From the NCBI GenBank assembly GCA_900319225.1, contig ONNV01000004.1, positions 115,971 to 179,970 of the forward strand: a stretch of DNA of 64,000 nt. The letters are read 5' to 3'. The stretch's first letter is position 1, and the number at the start of each line of letters is the position of its first letter. The position numbers were made by a program, and so were the translations under genes. This stretch comes from an uncultured Prevotellaceae bacterium (GTDB lineage Bacteria > Bacteroidota > Bacteroidia > Bacteroidales > Bacteroidaceae). The notes below the pieces were generated by a model. The model saw nothing but the letters and a program-made list of their open reading frames with translations, made no database searches and was not told the origin of the DNA. This document shows positions 34,348-43,830 of the stretch, piece by piece.

Positions 34348-34791
34348 TTATGAAATTGCAATGCTCTGTACGGCCTGGGCTTGCTTTTCGGCAGGCAGCT
34401 TGGGTACGTCGATTGTCAGTACGCCGTTCTCAACTTTGGCCGATATTTTCTCGCGGTCTGCATCATCGGGTAGGATGTAGCTCTGGTTGAACTCCTGATA
34501 AGAGAATTCACGACGGATGTAGTTGCGTTTCTTGTCTTCCTTGTTATCCTCGTTCTTGTGGACCATAGAGATTGACATTACGCCGTCAGAGTCAACCTGC
34601 AGGTTCAGCTCCTCTTTCTTGAGACCCGGAACAGCGAACTCAAGTTCGTAGTTCTTCTCATTCTCGATTACGTTCAGAGCCGGTACACTGGCTGCGGTGC
34701 GGGTAGTGAACCAATCGTCATTCATAAAATCGTTGAACAGACTGGGTAACCAATTCTGATTGTAATTCTGATTTCTTCTTGCGAGTAACAT
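34348..34791 (-). CDS. Small heat-shock protein (Hsp20 family)
   Basis: 147 residues, cytoplasmic ATP-independent holdase. The alpha-crystallin domain is at about 35-140: YELEFAVPGLKKEELNLQVDSDGVMSIS, then EFSYQEFNQSYILPDDADREKISAKVENGVLTIDVPK. The last motif is the usual GVLTI/DVPK signature. The N-terminus MLLARRNQNYNQNWLPSLFNDFMNDDW is typical of Bacteroidetes Hsp20. The start has a strong Shine-Dalgarno sequence, which is unusual for this phylum. Confidence 0.95.
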   Translation of the reverse strand: MLLARRNQNYNQNWLPSLFNDFMNDDWFTTRTAASVPALNVIENEKNYELEFAVPGLKKEELNLQVDSDGVMSISMVHKNEDNKEDKKRNYIRREFSYQEFNQSYILPDDADREKISAKVENGVLTIDVPKLPAEKQAQAVQSIAIS

Positions 34792-34799
34792 AGTTGTAA

Positions 34800-34805
34800 C
34801 CTCCT
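34800..34805 (-). promoter_or_regulatory. Strong Shine-Dalgarno sequence before hsp20
   Basis: AGGAGG on the minus strand, 8 bases from the ATG. Most other genes in the window lack one. Confidence 0.7.
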
Positions 34806-34885
34806 ATACTTTAATTGTTAAACATTTCTTTTTATCCGGCTCCCTATCGGGGCGCCTTCGCAGTATAAGAGACAAATGTGGTGCC

Positions 34886-34918
34886 AATAAAAAACACATG
34901 ACAAAATGTCATGTGTTT
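34886..34918 (-). terminator. Terminator of the YihY/BrkB gene
   Basis: A 12-bp perfect stem AAACACATGACA / TGTCATGTGTTT with loop AAA; on the minus strand it runs into T-rich sequence, 22 bases after the stop codon. Confidence 0.85.
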
Positions 34919-34940
34919 ATGTTCTTAATCTGACAAGCTG

Positions 34941-36290
34941 TCAAAGGTCGGCCAGCGGTGTGGACCAAATGTCACCTGAGAGGGTCTTGCGTTCATTGTC
35001 AATCTTGAGCAGAGCCTCACGGATTTCACTGTTCAGGGCGTGGTCAAGGTCGCAGTAGCCGCTTTGGTTGATTGCTGACAGCACCTTTATAACGGTGATT
35101 TTATGCGTATCGGTGGCAGGTACATATGCCGGCTCGCGTTCATCGTCCTGCAGCACAGTCTCAAGCAGACCGGCCTCAGTGAGGGTGTCAAGTGATGCGA
35201 TTACGTAACGTAGCGGTATCTGCAGCTCATTGCCAATCTCCCTGCGGTTAAGTGCTGGCTGGTGCTGGTTGAACCTTTTGCAGATATATGTCATGACCAT
35301 GAGGCAGTAGAAATCCTCATGACGGCGGCTAATCTTGTCGGGCTCCTTGAAGTAGTTGAAATTGTCATTGTTCTGTGCCACGTATGCCAGCTGGCAACCA
35401 AAGAGTATGATTGACCATGAGATGTTGCACCAGAACAGGAACAGCGGCAGGGCGGCGAAACCTCCGTATATCTGGTTGTAACTTGACAGGGCCAACTGAC
35501 CGTCAAAATAGAGGTTCTGGAGTGCCTGGAACAGGCAGCCTGCTATGATTCCCGGTATGATTGCATACTTGAACTTGACCTTGGTGTTGGGCATGAAGAT
35601 GTAAAAACCGGTCAGGATCAGACTGGCCACCATGTATGGCAGCGCATCGTCAAGCAGGAACTTGAGGAATCCTCCAAGCAGCAGGAACCCCTCGGTACGT
35701 GTAATGAACCAGGATGTCAGTTTTGATGTACCGCACAGGCAGATGATGCCAATCGGGATAAGAATTACCAGAGAGAAATAGTCCGTTATCTTGCGGGCCA
35801 TGCCTCTGGCTTTCTTGACATGCCAAATGGCGTTGAGGTTGGTCTCAATTCCATCGGCCAGTGAGTAGACGGTGAATAGCAGGAACAGCAGGCCGATACC
35901 CACGAACGCGCCGCTTGATACATACTGCATGTATCCGTCTATGAACTCCATTACGGAGTCAAGGCCTTCTATCTTGTCTAACTCTATTGTGCCGCTCTCC
36001 TTTATCAGGTCAAAGATGTTGCCGAATCCGAATCCGCGTGCAACTGCGAATATCAGCGCCAGGATAGGTACGATGGCAAACAGCGTGGAGTAGGTGAGTG
36101 CGGCCGCCTTGGTCATGACCTTGTCATCCAGGAATGTGCGGACAGCAATTACTATAACTTTTACGGTGTTGCCTATTGCGCGGCGCAACAGTCCTTTCTT
36201 GCTTAAATCAAATGACCAGATATCCTTGGTGAGGAAGTTGTTGAGACGCTCCTTGAATGAACACTCGCCTTCATTCTTTTTCTTTGCCAT
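34941..36290 (-). CDS. YihY/BrkB-family inner-membrane protein
   Basis: 449 residues. Six hydrophobic segments lie between about 40 and 300, with family blocks AAALTYSTLFAIVPILALIFAVARGFGF, LLFLLFTVYSLADGIETNLNAIWHVKKARG and YNQIYGGFAALPLFLFWCNISWSIILFGCQLAYV. The last 130 residues form a soluble tail with a winged-helix-like stretch (LNRREIGNELQIPLRYVIASLDTLTEAGLLE), as in the longer members of the family. Once called ribonuclease BN in error; the true role is unknown, possibly transport. It lies upstream of hsp20 on the same strand but has its own terminator. Confidence 0.9.
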   Translation of the reverse strand: MAKKKNEGECSFKERLNNFLTKDIWSFDLSKKGLLRRAIGNTVKVIVIAVRTFLDDKVMTKAAALTYSTLFAIVPILALIFAVARGFGFGNIFDLIKESGTIELDKIEGLDSVMEFIDGYMQYVSSGAFVGIGLLFLLFTVYSLADGIETNLNAIWHVKKARGMARKITDYFSLVILIPIGIICLCGTSKLTSWFITRTEGFLLLGGFLKFLLDDALPYMVASLILTGFYIFMPNTKVKFKYAIIPGIIAGCLFQALQNLYFDGQLALSSYNQIYGGFAALPLFLFWCNISWSIILFGCQLAYVAQNNDNFNYFKEPDKISRRHEDFYCLMVMTYICKRFNQHQPALNRREIGNELQIPLRYVIASLDTLTEAGLLETVLQDDEREPAYVPATDTHKITVIKVLSAINQSGYCDLDHALNSEIREALLKIDNERKTLSGDIWSTPLADL

Positions 36291-36331
36291 GATAAATTCT
36301 TATAAGCCAATGGCAAAAATAGGCATTTTTT

Positions 36332-39157
36332 TCAAAGTTTGTCCTTTAGGAAGCGGCCGGTGTAGGATTCAGGGCAGGCGGCAACCTCCTCGGGGGTGCC
36401 GCAGACAACAAGATGTCCGCCGCGCTTGCCGCCTTCAGGGCCCAGGTCAATCACGTGGTCGGCACACTTTATCACGTCCATGTTGTGCTCAATGATGATC
36501 ACGGTGTGGCCGCGGCGTATCAGGGCGTCGAATGACTCCAGCAGTTTGCGGATATCATGGAAGTGCAGACCGGTGGTGGGCTCATCAAATATGAATATGG
36601 TGGGGTCGGCCTTTTCAAGACTCAGGAAATAGGCCAGTTTGACGCGCTGGCTCTCACCGCCCGACAGCGTTGATGATGACTGTCCCAGCTTTACATAGCC
36701 TAGGCCTACCTGCTGCAGGGGCTCCAGTTTCTTGACTATGCGGCGCTCGGCGGCATCGCCCGTGGAGAAGAACTCGATTGCCTGGTTTACGGTCATCTCC
36801 AGGATGTCCCATATGTTCTTGCCTCGGTAGGTGACCTCCAGAATGTCATTCTTGAAACGGTGTCCGTGGCAACTCTCGCAAACCATCTGCAGGTCTGACA
36901 TGAACTGCATGGATACGGTAACTACGCCCTCGCCCTTGCACTCCTCGCAGCGTCCGCCCTCGGAGTTGAATGAGAAGTGTGTGGGACGGTATCCCATCTG
37001 GTGTGACAGCGGCTGGTCGGCAAACAGCTTGCGTATCTCATCGTAAGCCTTTACGTAGGTGACGGGGTTGGAACGGGTGGTCTTGCCTATGGGGTCCTGA
37101 TCAACAAACTCCACTGCGCGTACCATTCCGGTATCGCCTTCAATGCCCATGCACTCGCCCGGGCGCTCGCCGGACTCGCCGTATATGTTCTTGAGGTGAC
37201 GGTACAGCACATCGCGTACCAATGTGCTCTTGCCCGATCCGCTTACGCCCGTAACAACAGTCATCACGTTGAGCGGGAACTTTACGTCAATTCCGTCCAG
37301 ATTGTTCTGGCGCGCTCCAACTACCTTTATATAATTATTCCACGGTCGGCGTGACTGCGGTACGGGTATGCACTCCTCGCCGGTAAGGTACTTTACCGTC
37401 CAACTGCCGCTGTTCTTTTCAAGCTGGCTGGTAGGCCCCTGATATATAATCTCACCGCCGTGACGTCCGGCCTCCGGTCCTACATCTATTATGTAGTCCG
37501 ATGCGCGGATAATCTCCTCGTCATGCTCCACTACAACCACGGTGTTGCCTATCTCTTGCAACTGACGCAGCACCTTGATAAGTTTGTCAGTGTCGCGGCT
37601 GTGCAGACCTATGCTTGGCTCGTCAAGTACGTAGAGTGAACCCATCAGGCTGCTGCCCAGTGATGTGACCAGATTTATGCGCTGGCTCTCGCCGCCCGAA
37701 AGCGTGGCGCTGGCACGGTTCAGGGTGAGGTATTCCAGACCTACATCCAGCATGAACTGTATACGGCTGTTTATCTCTATGAGCAGACGCTTGGCTGCCT
37801 TGGCCTCATGCTCTGGCAGTGTGAGCGTGTCAAAGTATTTCTTTAGTTCCGATATGGGCATCTCAACCAGCTCATTGATGGACTTGCCGCCCACCTGTAC
37901 GTAACCGGCCTCCTTGCGCAGACGTGTTCCGTGGCACACGGGGCATATGGTCTTGCCGCGGTATCGGGCCAGCATCACGCGGTACTGGATCTTGTACTGG
38001 CTCTTCTCCAGCATCTTGAAGAAGTTGTCGATGCAGGTCTCCTCCCAGCCGCGCTCGTCAACGCCGCGTCCGGTTCCGTGCCACAGGTAATCCTTCTGCT
38101 CCTGGGTGAGCTGGTAATATGGTGTGAATATGGGGAAATCATGCTCCTGAGCGTGCAGGATAAAGTCATCCTTCCACCCGGTCATCACATCTCCGCGCCA
38201 GCAGACCACCGCTCCGTCATAGACGCTCAGCGCACGGTTGGGGATGACCAGCGACTCGTCAATTCCTATTATACGGCCAAATCCCTCGCACTTGGGGCAC
38301 GCGCCTACGGGCGAGTTGAATGAGAACAGGTTGTCGGTTGGCTCCTCAAACTTGATGCCGTCGGCCTCAAAGCGGTTGCTGAACTTATGGAGTGATGTGT
38401 CAGGAGTATCGTAAAGACGCAGTGCGCACTGGCCGCCGCCCTCAAAGAAAGCGGTCTCAACTGAGTCCGTGAACCGGCTCAGGGTCTCCTTTGAGTCATC
38501 GGTAGTGAGGCGGTCTATGAGCAGGTAAATCTCCTTGGTGTGTTTGGAGAGTTCAGCCAGTTGCTTGCTGTCGGCCAAAAGGTCCTCAATACGGATCATA
38601 TCGGCCTTGTATTCAATGCGGGTGAATCCCTCCTTGAGCGATGTGCGCAATTGCTCCTCCAGGTTTCGGCCGCCGCGCATGGGCATGGGCGCCAAAACAG
38701 TAAAGCGTACTCCTTTAGGCTGTGAGAGCATGAAACTGACCACATCCTCCACGCTGTGCTTGCGCACCTCCTTGCCGCTTACGGGCGATATGGTATGGCC
38801 TATGCGGGCAAACAGCAGTTTGAGATACTCGTAAATCTCAGTCTGAGTGCCTACGGTTGATCGGGGGTTGCGGTTGCCGGAACGCTGCTCTATGGCAATT
38901 GTAGGCGGCAGGCCTTCAATATAATCGCACTCGGGCTTTTTCATACGGCCCAGAAACTGGCGGGCATATGATGAGAGTGACTCCACATAACGGCGCTGGC
39001 CCTCGGCATACAGCGTATCAAAGGCAAGTGAAGACTTGCCTGATCCTGAAAGACCCGTTATGACGGTAAAGGTGTCACGCGGAATATCAACCGATATGTT
39101 CTTCAGGTTGTTAACCCTGGCACCCTTAACCCTTATTGAATTGTTGTCGCTCTCCAC
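36332..39157 (-). CDS. uvrA: Excinuclease ABC subunit A
   Basis: 941 residues, GTG start at 39155-39157. UvrA finds bulky DNA lesions and loads UvrB in nucleotide-excision repair. Two ABC ATPase modules are complete: Walker [10 protein letters not shown] near 35 and GVSGSGKST near 645, signature [10 protein letters not shown] in both halves, and Walker B blocks ([24 protein letters not shown]). The zinc-binding modules are seen at CPKCEGFG...CPVCHGTRL and CEECKGEG...CESCHGHRF. Length is normal. The next gene on the strand is the YihY-family gene after 41 bases. Confidence 0.98.
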   Translation of the reverse strand: MESDNNSIRVKGARVNNLKNISVDIPRDTFTVITGLSGSGKSSLAFDTLYAEGQRRYVESLSSYARQFLGRMKKPECDYIEGLPPTIAIEQRSGNRNPRSTVGTQTEIYEYLKLLFARIGHTISPVSGKEVRKHSVEDVVSFMLSQPKGVRFTVLAPMPMRGGRNLEEQLRTSLKEGFTRIEYKADMIRIEDLLADSKQLAELSKHTKEIYLLIDRLTTDDSKETLSRFTDSVETAFFEGGGQCALRLYDTPDTSLHKFSNRFEADGIKFEEPTDNLFSFNSPVGACPKCEGFGRIIGIDESLVIPNRALSVYDGAVVCWRGDVMTGWKDDFILHAQEHDFPIFTPYYQLTQEQKDYLWHGTGRGVDERGWEETCIDNFFKMLEKSQYKIQYRVMLARYRGKTICPVCHGTRLRKEAGYVQVGGKSINELVEMPISELKKYFDTLTLPEHEAKAAKRLLIEINSRIQFMLDVGLEYLTLNRASATLSGGESQRINLVTSLGSSLMGSLYVLDEPSIGLHSRDTDKLIKVLRQLQEIGNTVVVVEHDEEIIRASDYIIDVGPEAGRHGGEIIYQGPTSQLEKNSGSWTVKYLTGEECIPVPQSRRPWNNYIKVVGARQNNLDGIDVKFPLNVMTVVTGVSGSGKSTLVRDVLYRHLKNIYGESGERPGECMGIEGDTGMVRAVEFVDQDPIGKTTRSNPVTYVKAYDEIRKLFADQPLSHQMGYRPTHFSFNSEGGRCEECKGEGVVTVSMQFMSDLQMVCESCHGHRFKNDILEVTYRGKNIWDILEMTVNQAIEFFSTGDAAERRIVKKLEPLQQVGLGYVKLGQSSSTLSGGESQRVKLAYFLSLEKADPTIFIFDEPTTGLHFHDIRKLLESFDALIRRGHTVIIIEHNMDVIKCADHVIDLGPEGGKRGGHLVVCGTPEEVAACPESYTGRFLKDKL

Positions 39158-39176
39158 CTTTGCAATTTTGGACTTG

Positions 39177-39184
39177 CAAAGTTA
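39177..39184 (-). promoter_or_regulatory. -7 box for uvrA
   Basis: TAACTTTG on the minus strand, 19 bases before the GTG start. No convincing -33. It supports the GTG as start because little leader remains. Confidence 0.55.
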
Positions 39185-39207
39185 ATGCATAATCAGCAAA
39201 AATGGTT

Positions 39208-39215
39208 TATATTTG
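39208..39215 (+). promoter_or_regulatory. -7 box for the thioredoxin-fold lipoprotein gene
   Basis: TATATTTG on the plus strand, 25 bases before ATG 39241; it excludes the in-frame start at 39202. Confidence 0.55.
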
Positions 39216-39240
39216 TCAACCTACTAAACCTATTTTACAT

Positions 39241-40782
39241 ATGAAGCGCCTTTTCCTTTTTGGGTTGACAGCCCTTGCTTGCATTCTTGTCTTTTCGTGT
39301 AAGAATAACTCTGAACTTCCCTATGAACTTACCGATATCATCAGCGATCTTTCGGTGACATCGGCCCCGGAGGCTGATTATACCAGGCCGGCAATAATTA
39401 CCGGACATATCAGCAACCGTCAGGTTTATCCCGACACCAGGGAGGTGAGACTGACCATCCCCACACTGGGCAGTGTTCCTATAACCATTGATTCGCCCAT
39501 CTGGGGTGACAATTCCTTCTCGTTCCAGTTTACACCCTATGCCTTGCGGCAGGTCTCAATCAACCCGTATATGCCCGAGATTATTATCGGCCCGGGTGAT
39601 TCGCTCCATTTTGAGATAGATTTTGCAGACCTTCTGAATATATCCTGCACCGGAAAGGGGGCCGATAACAACGCAAAACTGATAATATTCCACAACCGTT
39701 ACTACCTGCGCAACTGGTCCGGCCTGAGTTCGATCCGTTATGCTCAGGAAGAAGACCTGGCCGGAAGATTAATGCAGGAGTACAACAAACGCCGCAGTGA
39801 CTATTTGGACAAACTGGACAGTTTCATTAAAAATGAGAATCCCAGTGATGAACTTGCCGAATTCTGCCGCAAGGAGATAGAGACGGATTATTACTCATTC
39901 GTAAATTATCTTTATGAAATGGAGCAGAATGGAGGTGATGTCTCAAACCTGATCAATCTGAAGGAGTTTGAGAAACTGTTTGAGAATCCCTGCCTGAACG
40001 GCAACCTTTACGGTGTGGTAAACGGATTAAACGACTGGCTGAATTACATTTATTACAAAGACCATCAGGACTTGTCAAAAGAAGAGCGTTTTGTGGGCTA
40101 CATGGATTACCTCAAGAAAAACACCCGGAAAGGTATGCTCCGTCAGGCTCTGATAACGGACAACTTCAATAGGTTCATTGACCGTAATGAAACCGAGAGG
40201 TTTGAGCAGTTATATTCATTCTTTACCCAAAACGTGGATAACCCCATACTGAAACTCTCCACCCGTGACCGATACCTCTCACGTAAGTCTTTCAAGGATG
40301 ATCCCCGGGCACTGACCAACGCCGTTCTCTATCCCGACAGGCGCAGCGATATGCCGGGTACATCGGCCCCGGTCAATGACGGCGTCAGGTTTCTGCGTGA
40401 CAGGGTGGAGCAGAACCAGGGCAAGGTCATCTACATCAACATAGGCGCCCACTGGTGTCGCGGATGCGTTGAGGAGAGGCCTTACATGTGGAAAATGGCC
40501 AGGACTTTAAAGGATGAGCCGCTTAAGATTGTGAATATTATCATAGGCGCCCAACTCTACCCCGACAGGGACAGCGTATCGACCTTTGGATCCATGGTTG
40601 AGGATTATCTGCTGACCGAAGAGCAGTTCTACGGAATAGACCACATCCTCAAGTTGGGAAACAACGGAATCCCGTACTACATCCTTATAAACAAAGAAGG
40701 GCTGATTGTGGATTACGGCGGTCATCTGAGGCCGTCATCCCAATCAACCCTTGATAAAATCAGAGCCCTTCTTGCTGAATGA
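39241..40782 (+). CDS. Thioredoxin-fold lipoprotein (TlpA/ResA-like)
   Basis: 513 residues from ATG 39241; lipobox VFSCK near residue 20. The N-terminal 130 residues resemble the DUF4369-like beta domain that often precedes TlpA domains in Bacteroidetes; the middle is helical; the C-terminal about 130 residues form a thioredoxin domain with IYINIGAHWCRGCVEERP containing the redox WCRGC motif, and a later cis-Pro region GIPYYILINKEG. Likely an envelope disulfide reductase. Monocistronic, divergent from uvrA. Confidence 0.88.
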   Translation: MKRLFLFGLTALACILVFSCKNNSELPYELTDIISDLSVTSAPEADYTRPAIITGHISNRQVYPDTREVRLTIPTLGSVPITIDSPIWGDNSFSFQFTPYALRQVSINPYMPEIIIGPGDSLHFEIDFADLLNISCTGKGADNNAKLIIFHNRYYLRNWSGLSSIRYAQEEDLAGRLMQEYNKRRSDYLDKLDSFIKNENPSDELAEFCRKEIETDYYSFVNYLYEMEQNGGDVSNLINLKEFEKLFENPCLNGNLYGVVNGLNDWLNYIYYKDHQDLSKEERFVGYMDYLKKNTRKGMLRQALITDNFNRFIDRNETERFEQLYSFFTQNVDNPILKLSTRDRYLSRKSFKDDPRALTNAVLYPDRRSDMPGTSAPVNDGVRFLRDRVEQNQGKVIYINIGAHWCRGCVEERPYMWKMARTLKDEPLKIVNIIIGAQLYPDRDSVSTFGSMVEDYLLTEEQFYGIDHILKLGNNGIPYYILINKEGLIVDYGGHLRPSSQSTLDKIRALLAE

Positions 40783-40800
40783 TGCAGGGAGGAGATTCTT

Positions 40801-41643
40801 TTAGAGAGCGCGGAAATTGAAGCGGAATGCAATCTGAGGATAGATGGGGAATTTATCCAGATACTCCACAGCTGTCTTGGCTGCATCGCCAAACTGCTCT
40901 GCTGCATCACCCATGTCAACCTCCTTCTCCTGGAAATAGAATCCTGTTGAATGGTAGATCATTGTACCCAGCTCAAACTGGAAACCTATCAGCTTGTTAG
41001 GGATGCTGCGTCCAAAACCAAATCCAACATAGTATTTCAGGGGGTCAATCTTGTAGTCGGCCTGCAGATAACCCTTGCCGTCCTTCTCCATGATGGCATA
41101 TTTCTCGTTACCTATCTCAAGTGATATGTCATAATCGACACCGCTCTTGTCGCGCAGTTCCTGCAATGCAGCCCAGTCATTCTCGGTGGTGTTACCGCTT
41201 ATTCTCAGGAATGGTTTGTCATCATCCTTGGGAGCGTAATACAAACCGCCGGCCAGATAGAAGTTGCTGGACTTGAAGGGATACCAGTTAAGCATGAGCT
41301 TGAAGTTTGACAGGCCAACCTGAGCTCCTGCAGATACAACAGCCTCATCGCCGAACTTGTTCTGGAACTGATAGCTGGTTAAAGCGGTGTACTGCTCCTG
41401 AGCCTCCTTAAGGTCCTTTGTATCGGCACTTACATCAGTTTTTACAAGTTCTGATGACGGGAACCAGTTGTAACCTGCCTTAACTACCAGGCTGGGGAGA
41501 ACCGGCATGGCAACTTCAATACCAACTCCGTGAAGTCCGGCCTCAACGCCGACTGAGAAATGACGGAACGGTTCCATGTTCTCCTGTGCGGAGATTCCTA
41601 ACGTAAAAAGCGTAGCTAATGATAAAACGAATAGCCTTTTCAT
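40801..41643 (-). CDS. Outer-membrane beta-barrel protein of unknown function
   Basis: 280 residues with a clear signal peptide (MKRLFVLSLATLFTLGISAQ). Alternating hydrophobic/polar strands such as VEAGLHGVGIEVAMPVLPSLVVKAGYNW, AQVGLSNFKLMLNWYPF and NFYLAGGLYYAP, and a C-terminal IAFRFNFRAL ending in an aromatic-rich strand, indicate an 8- to 12-stranded barrel in the outer membrane. No closer family can be named. It converges with the thioredoxin-fold lipoprotein gene. Confidence 0.8.
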   Translation of the reverse strand: MKRLFVLSLATLFTLGISAQENMEPFRHFSVGVEAGLHGVGIEVAMPVLPSLVVKAGYNWFPSSELVKTDVSADTKDLKEAQEQYTALTSYQFQNKFGDEAVVSAGAQVGLSNFKLMLNWYPFKSSNFYLAGGLYYAPKDDDKPFLRISGNTTENDWAALQELRDKSGVDYDISLEIGNEKYAIMEKDGKGYLQADYKIDPLKYYVGFGFGRSIPNKLIGFQFELGTMIYHSTGFYFQEKEVDMGDAAEQFGDAAKTAVEYLDKFPIYPQIAFRFNFRAL

Positions 41644-41774
41644 AAATCAATTGTTTAGGTTAATAATCGGTTGTTTGTTGTAATTGCAAGTACATTACGA
41701 TTGCAATAATAAACATTTTTCATCTTTTTTGCATCATTTAGCGATAAGAAAAGTGACTGACCCTAATGTGCCAT

Positions 41775-42629
41775 TCAGGATAAATTATGCGCTATGCAGT
41801 TCTTGATGTATTCAATCAGTTCGGGATTATTCGTGGGATGCAGGTAGCTGGTACGGATTATGTCCAGTGCGGCGTAGGGGCGGAGCTCGCGGTTAAGTGC
41901 TTCAATATCAGTCGCTCCGGTATAAGCTTTTGCAAATGCGTTCCAGAAGTCAATCATCTGCTGCCGCGTCATGTGAGTCAGGTCCTGAACCTGAGGAATC
42001 ATGCTGTCCTCTATCAACATCTTGTAGTTATGGGCCAGATCCATCATATACCATCCCTGTGACAACCACCCCAGGTCTATCCAGAAGTGCTGTCCGCCGG
42101 CCATTATTATGTTGCCGGGCTGGAAATCGCCATGCAGGCAGTTCTGTGTATCCGGCATGGCATCCACTAAGACCGATAAGCGCTCACGTTGCTCATCGGT
42201 CACAATCGGAGATGACTGCAAGGCATTTTTAAGCAGCGTTTTCATGGGTATGACATACTCGTTCGGGGCAATGGGCGTATTGTGGAGCGCTTTTCCGTAC
42301 TCCGCCATCATTTGGGCGTATTCCGATATGCGGTCGGGGACGTCGGCACACAAGCGGGCAATTGATTTCTTGCCCTCAACTACCTGACACAGATATCCAT
42401 GATAATTGCCGTTGCGTACTATCTCGTAAACCTGCGGCGTAGGCAAGCCCGTCTCATAGGCCGTCTTGGCTGCATAGAATTCCTGCTCAACTTTCAGCGC
42501 ACTGCCCAAATCACTTGTAACCAGCTTAAGCATTACACCGGGGTGAGCATCGGACACAAACGCCTGTCCGTTAAAGCCTTCACCCACCTTTTTCCATTCA
42601 CTAAGTTCAATCTGCCGATAATCACTCAT
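41775..42629 (-). CDS. Aminoglycoside-phosphotransferase-like kinase
   Basis: 284 residues from the ATG at 42627-42629 (MSDYRQIELSEWKKVGEGFNGQAFV). Eukaryotic-like kinase fold: glycine loop VGEGFNGQAF, VAIK-like Lys in VMLKLV near 45, the catalytic block CLHGDFQPGNIIM near 190 and the metal-binding IDLGWLSQG near 208. This matches a paralogous APH-like family common in Bacteroidales and Fibrobacter (TIGR02172 type). The substrate is unknown; antibiotic resistance should not be assumed. A paralogue is at 58205-59065 and a remnant at 57818-57967. Confidence 0.85.
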   Translation of the reverse strand: MSDYRQIELSEWKKVGEGFNGQAFVSDAHPGVMLKLVTSDLGSALKVEQEFYAAKTAYETGLPTPQVYEIVRNGNYHGYLCQVVEGKKSIARLCADVPDRISEYAQMMAEYGKALHNTPIAPNEYVIPMKTLLKNALQSSPIVTDEQRERLSVLVDAMPDTQNCLHGDFQPGNIIMAGGQHFWIDLGWLSQGWYMMDLAHNYKMLIEDSMIPQVQDLTHMTRQQMIDFWNAFAKAYTGATDIEALNRELRPYAALDIIRTSYLHPTNNPELIEYIKNCIAHNLS

Positions 42630-42745
42630 AGCCCTAAACATCAGTGTCCTTTGCAAATATAAACAATTAGAGCCTGTTAATTGGATCAAGTATCAAGTAA
42701 AAGTTGTATTATTGCAATATCTAATCACTAAAAGAAATACGCAAA

Positions 42746-42910
42746 ATGGGCACATCTACACAGAAACAATACACTATAGAGGAGATACGAGCTCGTATTG
42801 ATCAGGCTGAGCGCGAATCAGCTTTAGGTCTTGGAATAGACGGCGAAGAGATGATTCGTGAATTGGAAGCCGAATTTGCTAAAGAAGATATCAAATCAAA
42901 TCTAAACTAA
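42746..42910 (+). CDS. 54-residue acidic protein, possibly antitoxin-like
   Basis: The ORF starts MGTSTQKQYTIEEIRARID and has RELEAEFAKED near the end; it is predicted to be helical and acidic. Small Bacteroidetes proteins of this kind often precede a RelE/ParE-type toxin gene, but no toxin ORF follows here; instead the convergent ORF6N gene begins, and the first palindrome copy starts 4 bases after the stop codon. Either a solitary small protein or the orphan half of a lost module. Function unassigned. Confidence 0.6.
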   Translation: MGTSTQKQYTIEEIRARIDQAERESALGLGIDGEEMIRELEAEFAKEDIKSNLN

Positions 42911-42913
42911 TAA

Positions 42914-42930
42914 GGTCACAATTTGTGATC
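42914..42930. promoter_or_regulatory. ORF6N-associated palindrome, copy 1
   Basis: GGTCACAATTTGTGATC, 5 bases beyond the ORF6N stop codon. Confidence 0.7.
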
Positions 42931-42935
42931 GCATA

Positions 42936-43559
42936 TTATTTGAAGCCGATGGGCGGACGCGGGTTGTTCTTCTTTTCCTCGATACGTGAAGCAAGTTCTC
43001 CGATTGCCAAATAGAGATTGTCTATGTCTTTGCGGACATCCTCTGACAGATCATTGACGGCAGCCAGATTCTCCTCTTGTTGGAGTTGAAGTAAATCAAC
43101 CTTTGCTCTGAGTTCCTTCAGTTCTGCCGATAGAGTAGAGGTGGTCATCAGGTATTCCCTGACTTGTACAAAGGCTCGCATTATTGCGATGTTTGCAGCG
43201 ATTGCAACATCACTTTTTAGAACTGATGATAGCATTGCAACTCCTTGTTCGGTAAAGGCAAAAGGAGCGTATTTGGGGTATTTGCCACGTCCTTTTTCTA
43301 AGGTCACAAATTGTGACCTTATATTGAGTATCAATGAGTTATACTCAGAATCGGAGAGCGTGAACATAAAATCAGGCGGAAATCTTTCAATGTTTCGTCT
43401 AACAGCTTGTTTCAAAACTTTGGTTTCAATTTGATACAATTTCGCCAAATCAAAATCCAGCATAACTCTCTTGCCACGAATCTCATAGATAAGATTTTGG
43501 ACTACTGTAATAGGATTATTATCCATATTACTCTCTAATTCTTTGTTTTTAGTTGTCAT
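42936..43559 (-). CDS. ORF6N-domain DNA-binding protein
   Basis: 207 residues. The ORF6N domain at about 18-105 is clear: LIYEIRGKRVMLDFDLAKLYQIETKVLKQAVRRNIERFPPDFMFTLSDSE and APFAFTEQGVAMLSSVL. The rest is a coiled coil (about 135-190) and a tail RPPIGFK typical of the chromosomal Bacteroidetes members. ORF6N is a DNA-binding domain first seen in phages (KilA-N related). Start could be the second Met (MDNNPITV, 43526). The gene contains one perfect GGTCACAAATTGTGACC palindrome inside its coding region (codons for SQFVTL) and three others surround it, suggesting that the protein binds them. Confidence 0.88.
   Translation of the reverse strand: MTTKNKELESNMDNNPITVVQNLIYEIRGKRVMLDFDLAKLYQIETKVLKQAVRRNIERFPPDFMFTLSDSEYNSLILNIRSQFVTLEKGRGKYPKYAPFAFTEQGVAMLSSVLKSDVAIAANIAIMRAFVQVREYLMTTSTLSAELKELRAKVDLLQLQQEENLAAVNDLSEDVRKDIDNLYLAIGELASRIEEKKNNPRPPIGFK
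43300..43320. promoter_or_regulatory. ORF6N-associated palindrome, copy 2 (intragenic, perfect)
   Basis: A 21-bp perfect palindrome (10-base arms, one central base) centred on GGTCACAAATTGTGACC, inside the ORF6N coding region. Confidence 0.75.
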
Positions 43560-43662
43560 AAAACAAACAAGTATAATTAGGTTAACATGATATCAAACAA
43601 CAAAGGGCACCCCAACCTGACACCTCTATGTCTTGCGGAACACCCTCTGGTATCAGATACTG

Positions 43663-43693
43663 CAAATATAGCAAAATGTGGAAGCGATACAAA
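43663..43693 (-). promoter_or_regulatory. ORF6N gene promoter
   Basis: On the minus strand TTTG (43690-43693), 19 bases, TATATTTG (43663-43670). The leader would be about 100 bases. Palindrome copy 3 begins 16 bases upstream of the -33. Confidence 0.65.
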
Positions 43694-43709
43694 ACAGAAC
43701 CATCTTTTC

Positions 43710-43730
43710 AAGGTCACATATTGTGATCTT
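43710..43730. promoter_or_regulatory. ORF6N-associated palindrome, copy 3 (promoter-proximal)
   Basis: GGTCACATATTGTGATC with extended arms (TTCAAG / CTTGAA), directly upstream of the ORF6N promoter. Confidence 0.7.
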
Positions 43731-43800
43731 GAAGATGTCAACGATTAGCGATTATTAAGGATATCCTCAAAAATGTGGCGCAGAAGTACTTTTGGTGCAT

Positions 43801-43821
43801 GCGGTCACAAATTGTGATCGC
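43801..43821. promoter_or_regulatory. ORF6N-associated palindrome, copy 4
   Basis: GGTCACAAATTGTGATC with complementary extensions ATGC / GCAT, 9 bases beyond the stop codon of the helicase-nuclease gene. Confidence 0.7.
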
Positions 43822-43830
43822 ATAAGCAAT

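Noticed and set aside
41775-42629. Aminoglycoside resistance gene
   Set aside because: The APH-like fold is shared by many housekeeping small-molecule kinases and the gene belongs to a local paralogous family; nothing points to antibiotics.
42911-43823. CRISPR array reading of the repeated palindrome
   Set aside because: Spacing is irregular (hundreds of bases), the copies differ, one lies in a coding region and there are no cas genes.
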